The notes: generated from the letters alone by a model not told the origin. A stretch of DNA of 64,000 nt from Methanobrevibacter sp. TMH8 (GCF_020148105.1 NZ_JAHLZE010000020.1:18755-82754); one strand, 5' to 3'. Counted from the stretch's first letter, positions 1-9,886 are shown. Numbers and translations are program-made.

Positions 1-1
1 A

Positions 2-745
2 TTTGATAATAAAAATTATAAGGTTTATACTTCATGGTATGCCCATAGATATTCTCAAGGTAAAAATGATGATATAATGGTTTATAATGAATATAAACTT
101 AAAAACAAGAAAACTAAAGCTGTTCGCAATGCAATTGTCTTTTATGATATAGAGAAAATTAAAAAGAATAGAATAAAAGTCACAACTACTTATTCATCAG
201 AACCTAAAATAGCAAAAACAAAAATATATAAAACAAAGCTAAGTGTAAGAGCTTTTTACTGGAAATATATTGAAACAAAATTTACAAGTAAAATTGATAA
301 AAAAGCTTTTTATAAAGAAATAGTTTTTGATAAAGGTAAACTTGAAGCTATTCTACCTTATAATGACACAAACAATGAAACAAATCCAGATAATATAAAT
401 TCAGTAAAACATAGAATAGATTGGATAGCTAAAACTTATACAAAGTTTCCAAATATCCTCTATATTAAGCAGAATTATTGGGATAATGCTCCTATAGAGT
501 GGCAGATGTATGGTCCAGATAAAGTAACATATGTTTCAGATGGAAGTTATGAATATTATTCTCCTTCTATTACTCTTCAAAAAACTAATAAAAACACAAT
601 TAGAATTGAAATTGGTAGTTTGAATAAATTAAATGGGGATATAATAAAACATAAAATTTATAATGTTAAGTCTAATCTACCTTTAAAAAAATATTATCTA
701 AAAGTCTTTAAACCAAAGATGGTTAAGATGTTTTCTGTGAATTAA
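2..745 (+). CDS. Partial secreted/surface protein, 5' end outside window
   Basis: The reading frame is already open at base 2, so the gene begins before the window; the first ATG inside it (77) is probably internal. The visible 247 residues are rich in Lys, Tyr, Asn and Ile and contain no enzyme motif I recognise. The segment YSQGK near the start and the C-terminal YYLKVFKPKM recur in the protein at 1753-2664 (YSQGKY and YYLNIYKPKM), so the two share a repeated module. It lies 10 bases upstream of the secreted protein at 756, suggesting co-transcription. No signal peptide is visible because the N-terminus is missing. Function unknown; surface localisation is inferred only from its neighbours. 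Confidence 0.7.
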   Translation, partial: FDNKNYKVYTSWYAHRYSQGKNDDIMVYNEYKLKNKKTKAVRNAIVFYDIEKIKKNRIKVTTTYSSEPKIAKTKIYKTKLSVRAFYWKYIETKFTSKIDKKAFYKEIVFDKGKLEAILPYNDTNNETNPDNINSVKHRIDWIAKTYTKFPNILYIKQNYWDNAPIEWQMYGPDKVTYVSDGSYEYYSPSITLQKTNKNTIRIEIGSLNKLNGDIIKHKIYNVKSNLPLKKYYLKVFKPKMVKMFSVN

Positions 746-755
746 TGGTGGTTAT

Positions 756-1628
756 ATGAATTATTTTGAAAAAAACATAAGATGGAAAGATTTTCTCATT
801 TCTTTTCTTCTTCTTTTAGCTATGGTTGTTGTTATCTTCAGTTTTATTGGTGTGAGTGAAGGAGCAACTAATAATGAAACAATTAATATGAGTTCTGATT
901 CTAAAAATATTAATGAATCTATTGAAAATCTTTCAAATATTGATAATAAGTCAATTATTGATGGTAATTTAAGTAAACCTATATTAGGTCTATATGGGGG
1001 TATTAGAGGATATAATGAGTCTAGTAATGTTATTTTAGAGTTTAATGTTACTCGTGCAAATATAGCTACTATGATGGTATGTGGAGGTAGTAAATCATAT
1101 CTATATTTAGATGTTTCTCTTCGTTATAAGGAGGATAATTCTCCTCTTTCTAATCAAATAGTATATTTGATTATTGGGAATGAAACAACTTCTTTTATTA
1201 CAAATGAAAATGGTATTATTCATTATTTATATTCTCCTAATATTTTTGGTCTTGTGACTTTTGGGGCTGTATTTAATGAGTCGAGTATTCTTGATAATGG
1301 TTCTTTCATTGATTTAGAACCTGTTTCAGTATATGGGGATTATTATATAAGTGAACCTTATCCTTATTATCCTCATATTATACCAAGCCCTAATATTATA
1401 CAATATACTCCTGATCCTGAATCTAATTCTGATTTATTTTCTCCAAAAGATTTAAGTATCAATAAATCAAATTATGGTTCTAATTTTCCTAAAGTTGGAG
1501 ATAAATCAGGAAATAATTCTCAAGTAGTATATGGGAAGATGAAAGAAACAAGTGTTCCATCATTGCCATTAATAGTATTTTTAATAGCTATTTTAGGTAT
1601 TTTTGGTTTTAAAAGAAATAATAATTAA
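756..1628 (+). CDS. Secreted adhesin-like protein with C-terminal membrane anchor
   Basis: 290 residues. Residues 1-37 form a basic start plus a hydrophobic helix ending VSEGA, a typical signal peptide or membrane anchor. The middle has an Asn/Ser-rich linker and a segment at about 113-180 (LDVSLRYKEDNSPLSNQ and on) that resembles the Ig-like repeats of archaeal adhesin-like proteins. The C-terminus is Pro-rich, then a hydrophobic stretch and the basic tail FKRNNN, matching the anchor layout of the adhesin at 53956. A GGTGG sequence sits just upstream of the ATG. The first ~37 residues are nearly identical to those of the next gene although the mature parts differ. Probably anchored to the outer face of the membrane; ligand unknown. 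Confidence 0.75.
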   Translation: MNYFEKNIRWKDFLISFLLLLAMVVVIFSFIGVSEGATNNETINMSSDSKNINESIENLSNIDNKSIIDGNLSKPILGLYGGIRGYNESSNVILEFNVTRANIATMMVCGGSKSYLYLDVSLRYKEDNSPLSNQIVYLIIGNETTSFITNENGIIHYLYSPNIFGLVTFGAVFNESSILDNGSFIDLEPVSVYGDYYISEPYPYYPHIIPSPNIIQYTPDPESNSDLFSPKDLSINKSNYGSNFPKVGDKSGNNSQVVYGKMKETSVPSLPLIVFLIAILGIFGFKRNNN

Positions 1629-1752
1629 TTAAAGAGCTGTCAAAATCCTGATGAAAATAATTTAGTATTAAAAATTTATTCTTAATCTAAATTTTTAAAA
1701 GGAATAAGAAAAACATTATAAAAATTAAAAAATTGATTTAAGGGGAGACTAT

Positions 1753-2664
1753 ATGAATTATTTTGAAAAAAATATAAGATGGAAAGATTTTTTTATTTCT
1801 TTTCTTCTACTTTTAGCTATGGTTGTTGTTACCTTTAGTTTTATTGGTGTGAGTGAAGGTGCAACTATTAATGATATGAATAATAAGGGAACTATTTCGA
1901 AAAATCTTAAGGTTAAAAGTAGTGCTGCATCTAATGTTATAATTGATAATAAATCTGTTTTACCTATTAAAAAATCGAAGTCTAATAAGAATCTTAAGCT
2001 AATTCATTGGAAATCTTATAGTTCAAGCAAAAGTGTAACTGTTTTCAGTCGTTATTCTCAAGGAAAATATAAAAGCACTATTAAGAAAACTATAATAAAA
2101 AAAATTGCTAAGAATAAATTGAAAATATCTTCACAAGGAACTGTTAGATATGTTAGAACTAAACATGGTCCTAAATCTTATTATTTAAATATTTATAAAC
2201 CAAAAATGCTTAATAATACCATTAAAAAAGGAGTTTTTGACGAAGGTTTTGGATATATTCATATTCCCGATGAATATCTTGACTACGAGCTACGACCAAA
2301 TAATCCTTTTAAATCTTCGTGGAAAGCTGAAATCAATGGAAATAGGATAATTATTAATGAATTTTGCGAAGACTCTAATATTATAAAGAATACTAAGTTT
2401 AGAAAAGGTAGTATTTTTAGAACTATCATAATCGAAAAAATAGGAAATGGGTTAGATTTCAAAATCAATTCACATTACATATTCTGTGAAAGAGAAGGTA
2501 TATCACATCCGGCCGTTGTTGCTAGTGTAAGCTATTATTATATTGAAAAGAATTTACTTCCGTTGGAACATTATTTGAATGTTTATAAAAAAATTATTAC
2601 TAAAAATTCTCTTAATAATTTTAAACCTACAATTCCTTCGGATAAATATAGGGTAGCAGGATAA
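1753..2664 (+). CDS. Secreted protein sharing the export segment of its neighbour
   Basis: 303 residues, preceded by a strong ribosome site (AGGGGAG, 1741-1747). Residues 1-37 are almost identical to those of the protein at 756, with only a few substitutions, but the remainder is different. The mature part is Lys/Tyr-rich and contains at least two copies of a module ending in an aromatic signature (YYLNIYKPKM near residue 150, HYLNVYKKI near the C-terminus). The same module occurs in the partial protein at 2-745. There is no C-terminal membrane helix, so it is either released or held by an uncleaved N-terminal helix. No enzymatic motif recognised. Role at the cell surface is inference. Confidence 0.7.
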   Translation: MNYFEKNIRWKDFFISFLLLLAMVVVTFSFIGVSEGATINDMNNKGTISKNLKVKSSAASNVIIDNKSVLPIKKSKSNKNLKLIHWKSYSSSKSVTVFSRYSQGKYKSTIKKTIIKKIAKNKLKISSQGTVRYVRTKHGPKSYYLNIYKPKMLNNTIKKGVFDEGFGYIHIPDEYLDYELRPNNPFKSSWKAEINGNRIIINEFCEDSNIIKNTKFRKGSIFRTIIIEKIGNGLDFKINSHYIFCEREGISHPAVVASVSYYYIEKNLLPLEHYLNVYKKIITKNSLNNFKPTIPSDKYRVAG

Positions 2665-3321
2665 TCCTATTTAATGAGGAAGAAAAAGTAGATTTTATTG
2701 AAATAAATTTAACTATTGTGGATTATTTCAAAGAAATTTATAATTAAAAATAAATTTTCTTTCTTATTTCTTATTTTTTCTTTTTTAGTTTTTATTTATA
2801 ATATTCTTATAATTATTTTTTATATTAACTAAAAACAATATATAACTCAATTTAAAAATTATTTAATTATTTTTTATTTTAATTTAAAAATATTTATATT
2901 CTATCTAAAAATTATTTATAAATATTTTATAAATAAAATTATATATTAAAAATTTTAATGATTGAATATTTACATAAATTTAATAATGATGATAACTAAT
3001 ATTTTATTATAATAATTGATTAATGTATAGTAACAGTATTTACATAGTTATTTGTATTGATAATTTTAAGATTAAAAAATTCTTATTTTATTACTATACC
3101 TTGATTTAAGAGGATATGTTAATCAAATAGTAAAATTATTTATTGGTTAAATGTTGAATTTGACTATTACTAAATTTATTAGTATATATCATAACATTAA
3201 ATTATTACAAACAATTTATTAAAAATTTAATAAAAAAATTTAAAATAAGGTTTAAAATAAAATATAAGATTTAAAATAATATTTTTAAAATAATATTTAT
3301 ATAATTTTTAAGGAGAATATA
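2665..3321. other. 657-base AT-rich intergenic region
   Basis: No gene seen. T-rich runs at about 2755-2800 probably end transcription of the secreted-protein genes. A perfect 9-base inverted repeat, GTATAGTAA (3025-3033) and TTACTATAC (3091-3099), encloses about 57 bases and could be a regulatory or RNA structure ahead of hypE. The rest is AT-rich without visible structure. Confidence 0.5.
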
Positions 3322-4338
3322 ATGAAAATAGGAATGTCTCATGGTGCTGGTGGAGAAGTTATGGGAAAACTTATCTCTGAAACCATTCTTAATAATTTAT
3401 CAAAAAAGTCTGTAAATGGAGGAATAGGATTAGATGCTCTTGATGATGGAGCTACAATTCCTTTAGGCGATCAAGAAATTGTTGTTACCACTGATGGTCA
3501 TACAATCAACCCACTTTTCTTTCCAGGTGGTGATATTGGAAGAATATCTGCAGCTGGAACTATAAATGATATAGCTGTTATGGGAGCTAAACCTTTAGCT
3601 ATAACAAATGCAATGATTATTAGAGAAGGATTCTCTATCGAAGATCTTGATAAAATAATTAAATCTATGGATGAAACTTGTAGGGAAGCTGATGTTGGAG
3701 TCATTGCTGGAGATACTAAAGTAATGGAACAAGACAAGATTGATGAAATGGTTGTTGTTACTACTGGTATTGGGGTTGTTGAAAAAGGAAAAGCTGTTCG
3801 TGATTCTGGTTTAAATGTTGGAGATAAAATAATACTAACTGGAAGTATTGGAGATCATGGAATGTCTTTAATGTCTTTTAGAGAAGGTTTTGGTTTTGAA
3901 ACAGACCTTAAATCTGATGTTGCTCCTGTTTGGGGTATGGTAGAGAAAGCTCTTGAAGTTGGAGGAGTAACTGCAATGAAAGATCCTACTAGGGGAGGTT
4001 TAGCTAATGCTATTAATGAAATGGCAACTAAATCTAATGTTAGTGTTCTTCTTCAAGATGAAGCAATTCCTGTTAAACAACAAGTTAAAGCTGTTTCTGA
4101 TATGCTTGGAATCGATCCATATGAAGTAGCTAATGAAGGAAAGATTGTAATGGGTGTTAAAAGCGATTTAGCTGAAGAAACTTTAGAAGCTATATCTAAG
4201 GATAAATATGGTAAAGATGCAGCTATTGTAGGGGAAGTTATTAACAGTGATAATAATCATGTTTTAATAGAAACTGCTGTAGGTGGACAAAGAATATTAG
4301 AATCTCCTATTGCAGATCCTGTTCCTAGAGTATGCTGA
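3322..4338 (+). CDS. hypE: Hydrogenase maturation protein HypE
   Basis: HypE dehydrates the carbamoyl group received from HypF into a thiocyanate on its C-terminal cysteine, the source of the CN ligands of [NiFe] hydrogenases. 338 residues, full length for the family. The PurM-like N-terminal domain carries the glycine-rich start SHGAGGEVM and the TTDGHTINPLFFPGGDIG segment (about 56-73). The DPTRGGLANAINEMA segment lies near 221-235. The protein ends in PRVC, the hallmark carrier cysteine. The ATG follows a clear AGGAG at 3311. The gene appears isolated: no other hyp gene or hydrogenase subunit is in the window, as is common in methanogens with dispersed hyp genes. Confidence 0.96.
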   Translation: MKIGMSHGAGGEVMGKLISETILNNLSKKSVNGGIGLDALDDGATIPLGDQEIVVTTDGHTINPLFFPGGDIGRISAAGTINDIAVMGAKPLAITNAMIIREGFSIEDLDKIIKSMDETCREADVGVIAGDTKVMEQDKIDEMVVVTTGIGVVEKGKAVRDSGLNVGDKIILTGSIGDHGMSLMSFREGFGFETDLKSDVAPVWGMVEKALEVGGVTAMKDPTRGGLANAINEMATKSNVSVLLQDEAIPVKQQVKAVSDMLGIDPYEVANEGKIVMGVKSDLAEETLEAISKDKYGKDAAIVGEVINSDNNHVLIETAVGGQRILESPIADPVPRVC

Positions 4339-4465
4339 TTATTTATAATTTATTAATAATTAATATAAATTCATAGAATATAGATATAGCAAATTTTAAT
4401 AGAATATTGATAGTAAATTCAAAGTAAAAAACATTTTTGAAACAAGTTTATTTAATGGTGGTATT

Positions 4466-4900
4466 ATGACAAATTTATTTAAAAAAAGAACTTTAGCTTA
4501 TATTGCCGATTATTTTGTTGTTATGGCAGTTATGTGGATTATTGCAGAATTATTGGTTGTTGTAGTATTTCCTTTTGGAGCATTTTTCATATATGAATAT
4601 TTAATAATTTTAGCTCCATTTGTTGGAATGATTTATTTTGTTCTATTGGAAAAAAATTTGGGAACTACTGTTGGTAAGCATTTATTATTTATAAAAGTTG
4701 TTTCTAATAGTAAAAAAAATTATTATTCTAATATTTCTTATGTACAAGCTATAATAAGGAACCTTTCAAAAATATACTGGTTTCCAATAATTATAGATGT
4801 GATTATTGGTCGTATTTTTGGATCTTCAAATGAAAGAATTTTAGGAAGAATTTCTAGAACTGAAGTTATTAATGAAGATATTAAATCTGACAAAAAATAG
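4466..4900 (+). CDS. RDD family membrane protein
   Basis: 144 residues. The N-terminal KKRTLAYIADYFVV carries the Arg and Asp pattern of the RDD family within the first membrane segment (about 10-33). A second hydrophobic segment spans about 40-63, and a third lies around 105-115. LGTTVGKHLLFIKVV (about 65-80) matches the conserved family motif between helices. Molecular function is poorly defined; some bacterial RDD proteins have been proposed as transporters. The start is supported by GGTGG five bases upstream of the ATG. Confidence 0.8.
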   Translation: MTNLFKKRTLAYIADYFVVMAVMWIIAELLVVVVFPFGAFFIYEYLIILAPFVGMIYFVLLEKNLGTTVGKHLLFIKVVSNSKKNYYSNISYVQAIIRNLSKIYWFPIIIDVIIGRIFGSSNERILGRISRTEVINEDIKSDKK

Positions 4901-5050
4901 TTCATTTTTGATGAATATAGAGATGAATATATTGGATATAGGGATGGATATAGATAGATTATTGAATAAGATTTATATTAATATATAAAATATAAATTGT
5001 AATATATGAAATTTATATATGAATATATAAGTAAATTATGTGGTGATTAT

Positions 5051-5329
5051 TTGGATACAATCATATGGCCTTCTTACATTGATTCTAAGAGAAGTAGAAA
5101 AGAAGGAAGGAAAATAAACAAGAGTGATGCAGTTGCTGATCCAAAATTAACTGAAATTTCACGTGCTGCTAGAAAATTAAATTTAAATCCTAAAACTGAA
5201 GATGATAAATTATATCCTAGATTTTGGTGGGAAAGTTCTGGACGAATTATCATTGAAAGAAAAGATATATCTAAAAATAAAATTTTAGCTAATATTAGTC
5301 AAGAAATAAAAAATCTAAGACAGAAATGA
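5051..5329 (+). CDS. srp19: Signal recognition particle 19 kDa protein (SRP19)
   Basis: Archaeal SRP19 binds the tips of SRP RNA helices 6 and 8 and prepares the particle for SRP54. The core is unmistakable: TIIWPSYIDSKRSRKEGR, AVADP, and YPRFWWESSGRIII. An ATG at 5006 would add 15 residues (MKFIYEYISKLCGDY...) that do not fit the family, whose members begin almost directly at the TIIWP strand. A TTG at 5051 gives MDTIIWPSY, a 92-residue protein of normal length, and is preceded by GGTGAT (5042-5047). I therefore choose TTG 5051. No SRP54 or SRP RNA gene is visible nearby. Confidence 0.9.
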   Translation: MDTIIWPSYIDSKRSRKEGRKINKSDAVADPKLTEISRAARKLNLNPKTEDDKLYPRFWWESSGRIIIERKDISKNKILANISQEIKNLRQK

Positions 5330-5411
5330 TTTTATAAAGAATAATTATTTATTACTAAATATATAGATTATTATTCTATTAATTTATTATTTATTTTAAT
5401 TATTTTCTATT

Positions 5412-5474
5412 ATATTTATCATATTTATCATATTTATCATATTTATCATATTTATCATATTTATGATATTTATC
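5412..5474. repeat. 9-bp tandem repeat, seven units
   Basis: Seven consecutive units of ATATTTATC, with one base changed in the sixth (ATATTTATG). It lies in the 239-base gap between srp19 and the DHH nuclease gene. The number of units is likely to vary between strains by slippage. Confidence 0.9.
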
Positions 5475-5568
5475 TATTGATAATATTGATTATACTGATT
5501 TCATTGGATTTTATTGAGTTATATTATATTTAATTATATTATATTGTTTTTAATCATTAAGTGGAAAT

Positions 5569-6975
5569 ATGTATGAATTACCTTTAAAAATGAAGAAATC
5601 TTTTAGTAAAGCTAAAAAATTGATAGAATCTGCTGAAGATATTAAAATTTATAGTCACAATGACTGTGATGGTATTTCAGCTGGAGCTATATTATCTACT
5701 ATTCTTGATCGTCAAGAAAAAGATCATGAAATTGAAATTGTTAGTCTAGACAAACTTGAAGATTTGGAAATTGAACATGAGCTAACTTTGTTTTCTGATT
5801 TAGGTTCTGGACAGAATATAGACAAATTAGCTAAAGATTCTTCAAAAATTGTTGTATTAGATCACCACCCTCCACTTAGGGATTTAAATTATAAAAATAC
5901 TATTGATCATGAATATTTAGAAATCAATCCATTACACTATGGTATTGATGGATCTTATTATGTCTCTGGTGGAGGTTTAAGTTATTTTTTAGCTAAAGAG
6001 TTTGGATATACTGATTTAAGTTGGATTGGTGTTCTTGCAGCTGTTGGAGATATGCAAAATAGTAGCACTGGTAAATTAGAAGGTTTAAATTCAATTATTC
6101 TTAAAGATAGTATTGATTTGGGATATATTCATTCGATTAATGATTTATCTCTTTATGGGAGACAAACTCGTCCACTATTTGTAGCTCTCTCTTATTTTAG
6201 TGATGTTAACCTTCCTATAACTAATAATAGAACTGAATCTATAGCTTTGATGAAAGATCTTGGAATTCCAAGGAAAGTAGGGGATAGATCTAGAACTCTA
6301 AGTGATCTAGATAATGTAGAAAAAGGAAAATTATTTTCTGAACTTGTAAGAATGCTATCTAGAGAAGTTCCAAAAAGATATACTAAATATGTTCCAAAGC
6401 TTGTAGCTGCAGATTCTTATGAATTTATGATGGAAGAAGATCATACATTCCTTAGAGATGCTTCTGAATTTTCAACAGCTATGAATGCTTGTACTAGAAA
6501 TAATCGGGAAGATATAGCTTTAAAAATACTAAAAGGTGACAGAACTTCTGCTCTTGATGAACTTGAAATTATTTCCAAAGATCACAGGAGATATTTAGCT
6601 CAAAACATCCATAAAATTGAAGAAGAAGATATGATAAAAAATTTAGATAATATTCAATATTTTGATGGTGATGGAATAAGAAGTCAAGTTGTTGGAACTA
6701 TAGCTGGTATGATCCTTAGCCATGGGGACTGGAGAAAACCAATGATTGGTTTTACTCAAATTAGTGATGAAGATGATAATTTAAAAGTATCTCTTCGATG
6801 TTCTAGACTTCTTGCTTATGATGGAATACATTTTGGAAATATAATAAGAAAAGTAGCTCAATCTGTTGGTGGTAGTGGTGGAGGTCACTCAGTAGCATGT
6901 GGTGCTTATATCCCATTAAATAAAAAAGAAGAATTTTTATCAACTTTTAATAATCAGCTTACAGGGGTTCTATAA
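5569..6975 (+). CDS. RecJ-like DHH-family single-strand nuclease/phosphoesterase
   Basis: 468 residues. DHH superfamily motifs are clear: HNDCDGIS (30-37) for metal binding, the DHH triad in VLDHHPP (98-100), and a C-terminal DHHA1 domain with [12 protein letters not shown] (about 434-445). Archaeal members include GAN/RecJ-like exonucleases that associate with the GINS replication complex and act on single-stranded DNA or RNA. Length and architecture fit that group, but oligoribonuclease-type activity cannot be excluded from sequence. The stop codon overlaps the ATG of the next gene (TAATG), so the two are translationally coupled. Confidence 0.85.
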   Translation: MYELPLKMKKSFSKAKKLIESAEDIKIYSHNDCDGISAGAILSTILDRQEKDHEIEIVSLDKLEDLEIEHELTLFSDLGSGQNIDKLAKDSSKIVVLDHHPPLRDLNYKNTIDHEYLEINPLHYGIDGSYYVSGGGLSYFLAKEFGYTDLSWIGVLAAVGDMQNSSTGKLEGLNSIILKDSIDLGYIHSINDLSLYGRQTRPLFVALSYFSDVNLPITNNRTESIALMKDLGIPRKVGDRSRTLSDLDNVEKGKLFSELVRMLSREVPKRYTKYVPKLVAADSYEFMMEEDHTFLRDASEFSTAMNACTRNNREDIALKILKGDRTSALDELEIISKDHRRYLAQNIHKIEEEDMIKNLDNIQYFDGDGIRSQVVGTIAGMILSHGDWRKPMIGFTQISDEDDNLKVSLRCSRLLAYDGIHFGNIIRKVAQSVGGSGGGHSVACGAYIPLNKKEEFLSTFNNQLTGVL

Positions 6976-8483
6976 TGAAAATTTTATTTTTAAATTTACC
7001 ATATAAATTTGATATCAGTCGTGCTAGTCGATGGCCAGAAAAAACAAAGTCTGGAACTTTGTATTATCCATATTGGTTAGCTTATTGTACTGGAGTTTGT
7101 GATGAAAAAGGTATTGAAACAAATTTAATAGATTGTATTACAAAAGGATATACTACTGAAGATACATTAGCTGAAATCTCAAAATATGAACCTGATTATA
7201 TAATGGCTGAGATTACCACTTCTACTTGTTTTTATGATTATGAAACTTTAAATACAATAAAAAAAGAGAACCCACATGTTAAGATTATCATTGGAGGTAC
7301 ACATGCAACTATTTTGCCCGAACAAATTTTAAAAGAATGTGAATCTATTGATTATATTGTACGTCAAGAATATGATTTCACAGTTCCCGAAATCATCTGT
7401 ACTGAAAATAATATAGGTAATGAAGATGATAAAGGTGATATAGCTAATATTGATGGAATTTCTTATAGAGTTCAGTATAATAATAGTAATAATGAAATTA
7501 ATGAAATTACTTCAAAATTCATTCATACAAAAGATAGGATTCCTTTAGATAATCTTGATGAATTACCTTTTGTTTCCAAAGTTTATCAGAAATTTTTAAA
7601 TTTTGATGATTATGGATATGCATTTGCTCAAAATCCAATGATTCAAATTGTTAGTGCAAGAGGTTGTCCTAATAAATGTAATTTCTGTTCTTATCCTTCA
7701 ACAATGGGAGGAAGATTATTTAGAACAAGAAGCACAAAAAGCCTTGTTAATGAGTTTGAATATATTTTAACTGAAATCCCTGAGATAAAAGAGATATTTA
7801 TTGAAGATGATACATTTACAGTAAATTTTGATCGAGTAATCGAATTTTGTGATGAAATAACTAATCGAGGCTTGAAACCAGTTTGGTCTTGTAACACTCG
7901 TGTAGATCTTCCATATGATGTTATGAAAAAAATGAGGGATGCAGGATGCAGACTTCTTGTAACAGGTTATGAATCTGGTTCACAGAAAGTCCTTGATGAG
8001 ATAAAAAAAGGAATTACTCTTCAGCAGTCTCTTGATTTTGCAAAGAATACTAAAAAACTAAAAATCAAAGTTTTTGGTTGTTTTATGATAGGATTAAAGG
8101 GAGATAATTTAGAAACTATTAATGAAACATTTGAGTTTGCAAAAAAAGTATATCCTGATATGTGTTTCTTCCAACAGGCGGTTCCTTTTCCAGGGACTGA
8201 ATTTTATGAATGGGTTAAAAAAGAAGGATATTTAATCACCGAAGATTATTCTAAATGGTTAAATGAAGATGGTTATTTGAATTGTCTTGTAGACTATCCT
8301 TATGCAAATCATGAGGAGATTGAAAAAATTAGAGATAATTTAATGAGCAAATATTATTTTTCATTTACATATATCTTTAAAACATTTTTAAGTAACTTAG
8401 ATTGGGTTGAATTTAAACGTGTTGCTCGTGGTGGGTATTCATATGTTGCATTTAGACTAAAAAAGTTAATAAAAAGAAATTAA
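6975..8483 (+). CDS. B12-binding-domain radical SAM enzyme
   Basis: 502 residues. Residues 1-140 resemble a cobalamin-binding Rossmann fold, with IIIGGTHATILPE near 104-115. The radical SAM core starts at CPNKCNFC (Cys231, Cys235, Cys238), the CX3CX2C ligand set for the [4Fe-4S] cluster that cleaves SAM. It is followed by FIEDDTFT and GYESGSQKVLDEIKKG, typical of the family. Such enzymes are often methyltransferases or lipid, cofactor or tRNA modification enzymes; the substrate cannot be told here. The start codon overlaps the stop of the DHH nuclease gene by one base. The C-terminal ~80 residues are basic and aromatic. Confidence 0.85.
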   Translation: MKILFLNLPYKFDISRASRWPEKTKSGTLYYPYWLAYCTGVCDEKGIETNLIDCITKGYTTEDTLAEISKYEPDYIMAEITTSTCFYDYETLNTIKKENPHVKIIIGGTHATILPEQILKECESIDYIVRQEYDFTVPEIICTENNIGNEDDKGDIANIDGISYRVQYNNSNNEINEITSKFIHTKDRIPLDNLDELPFVSKVYQKFLNFDDYGYAFAQNPMIQIVSARGCPNKCNFCSYPSTMGGRLFRTRSTKSLVNEFEYILTEIPEIKEIFIEDDTFTVNFDRVIEFCDEITNRGLKPVWSCNTRVDLPYDVMKKMRDAGCRLLVTGYESGSQKVLDEIKKGITLQQSLDFAKNTKKLKIKVFGCFMIGLKGDNLETINETFEFAKKVYPDMCFFQQAVPFPGTEFYEWVKKEGYLITEDYSKWLNEDGYLNCLVDYPYANHEEIEKIRDNLMSKYYFSFTYIFKTFLSNLDWVEFKRVARGGYSYVAFRLKKLIKRN

Positions 8484-8548
8484 TTCTGCAATGATTATTT
8501 TTAATTAGATTTATTAATTTTAAAGTAAGTATTAAAAAAGGAGTTTTT

Positions 8549-9724
8549 ATTATTAGTATTGATTATAGCATTAATGATAATTATGTTAAAAGGGATTATA
8601 AAATCAGTATTATAATGCCTATTTTCAATGCTGAAAAACATTTAAAACTTTCTTTAGATTCTATTGTTAATCAGTCTATAGGGGTAGAAAACCTTCAAGT
8701 TATTTTAATCAATGATAATTCAACTGATAATACTAATTTGATTATTAATGATTATGTCGATAATTATGATAATTTTTTAGCTATTCATCTTGAAGAAAAT
8801 ATTGGAGGAGCATATGGTCCTAGAAACATTGGATTGAAGTATGCAACTGGGGAATATTTGATGTTTTTAGATTCTGATGATAGCTATGAATTAGATGCAT
8901 GTGAAATTCTTTATAATAAGATTTCTTCAACTGAATATGGTAATTTAGACCTTGTTTTTGGTAGATATAAACGAATATATCCAAATTTCAATGATACAGG
9001 TGAAAATTTAGTTTTAAAATCATATTCTCCTTATGAAGATAATATGTATAGATTATCTAATAAAAATAACGAAGAGAATATATATAATTTTAAAGATGAT
9101 ATTATAGGAAATCCTAATCTTTCAAGCTTTTTTTCTTTTTTATGGAAAACTTTTTTTGTTAGGTTTATTTATGGAAAAAAGAAAAAAATGGATTCAAATG
9201 AAATTTATCTTAAAAATATTAATAAAGACCTTGACATATTAAAGATATTACCTTCTATATGGACTAAAATTTATAAAACTGACTTTATAATTAATAATAA
9301 AATTGAATTTTCACATTTTATTTCAGGAGAAGATTTAAATTTTGTCATTGAAGCATATTTCAAGGCAAACGGAATTCTTTTTTTAAATGATACTTTTATT
9401 AATAATTATTATATGAGGGATTCTGAAGAAGATAAATCTATTACAAAAAAAATTTCTTTTAAACTAGTTTTTGACTCTTTAAAGGCTTATAAAACATGTT
9501 CTGATTTATGTAATGATTATAATTTTAAATATAGTGATATTATTTTAAACCCCTTCTTATTAAATTGGATTCAGATATTTTCAAAGTTTAAAGGAAGTGT
9601 AGAAGAAAAAGAAAAACTTTTAAAATTAGCTAAAGAAATGAAAAAATCATATAAAAATGGATTTAAGGCAAAATTATTAATGTCACTAGTTATTTTTTTA
9701 ATAAAAAGATCTAGTACTCTATAA
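8549..9724 (+). CDS. Family 2 glycosyltransferase, probable ATT start
   Basis: GT-A fold transferase. From the first ATG (8615) the protein has the NDNSTDNT nucleotide-binding segment and the metal-binding FLDSDDS (DxD) motif, but it lacks the normal first strand. The frame continues upstream in the same phase through KISIIMPIFNAE, the canonical GT2 N-terminus. The only possible initiators upstream are ATT codons. ATT at 8549 lies five bases after AAGGAG (8538-8543), an ideal ribosome site, so I place the start there (391 residues). The C-terminal half is charged and lacks clear membrane helices. It probably adds a sugar to a surface glycan; donor and acceptor unknown. A start at 8615 remains the conservative alternative. 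Confidence 0.8.
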   Translation: MISIDYSINDNYVKRDYKISIIMPIFNAEKHLKLSLDSIVNQSIGVENLQVILINDNSTDNTNLIINDYVDNYDNFLAIHLEENIGGAYGPRNIGLKYATGEYLMFLDSDDSYELDACEILYNKISSTEYGNLDLVFGRYKRIYPNFNDTGENLVLKSYSPYEDNMYRLSNKNNEENIYNFKDDIIGNPNLSSFFSFLWKTFFVRFIYGKKKKMDSNEIYLKNINKDLDILKILPSIWTKIYKTDFIINNKIEFSHFISGEDLNFVIEAYFKANGILFLNDTFINNYYMRDSEEDKSITKKISFKLVFDSLKAYKTCSDLCNDYNFKYSDIILNPFLLNWIQIFSKFKGSVEEKEKLLKLAKEMKKSYKNGFKAKLLMSLVIFLIKRSSTL

Positions 9725-9839
9725 AACGATGATTTTAATTTATTAGATAAAATATTATATAAAAATATTAATTATTAATAGTGAATAAATATAAGTATAA
9801 TCTAAAATTAAATAATTATAATTATATTATGATATGATA

Positions 9840-9874
9840 TTATAACTATAACTTTCTGTTATAACTATAACTTT
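9840..9874. repeat. Paired 16-bp direct repeat before a regulator gene
   Basis: Two perfect copies of TTATAACTATAACTTT (9840-9855 and 9859-9874) end 12 bases before the ATG at 9887. Each contains the small palindrome TTATA-AC-TATAA. Position in front of a winged-helix gene makes them candidate autoregulatory operators; this is inference. Confidence 0.6.
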
Positions 9875-9886
9875 ATGAGGGAAATA

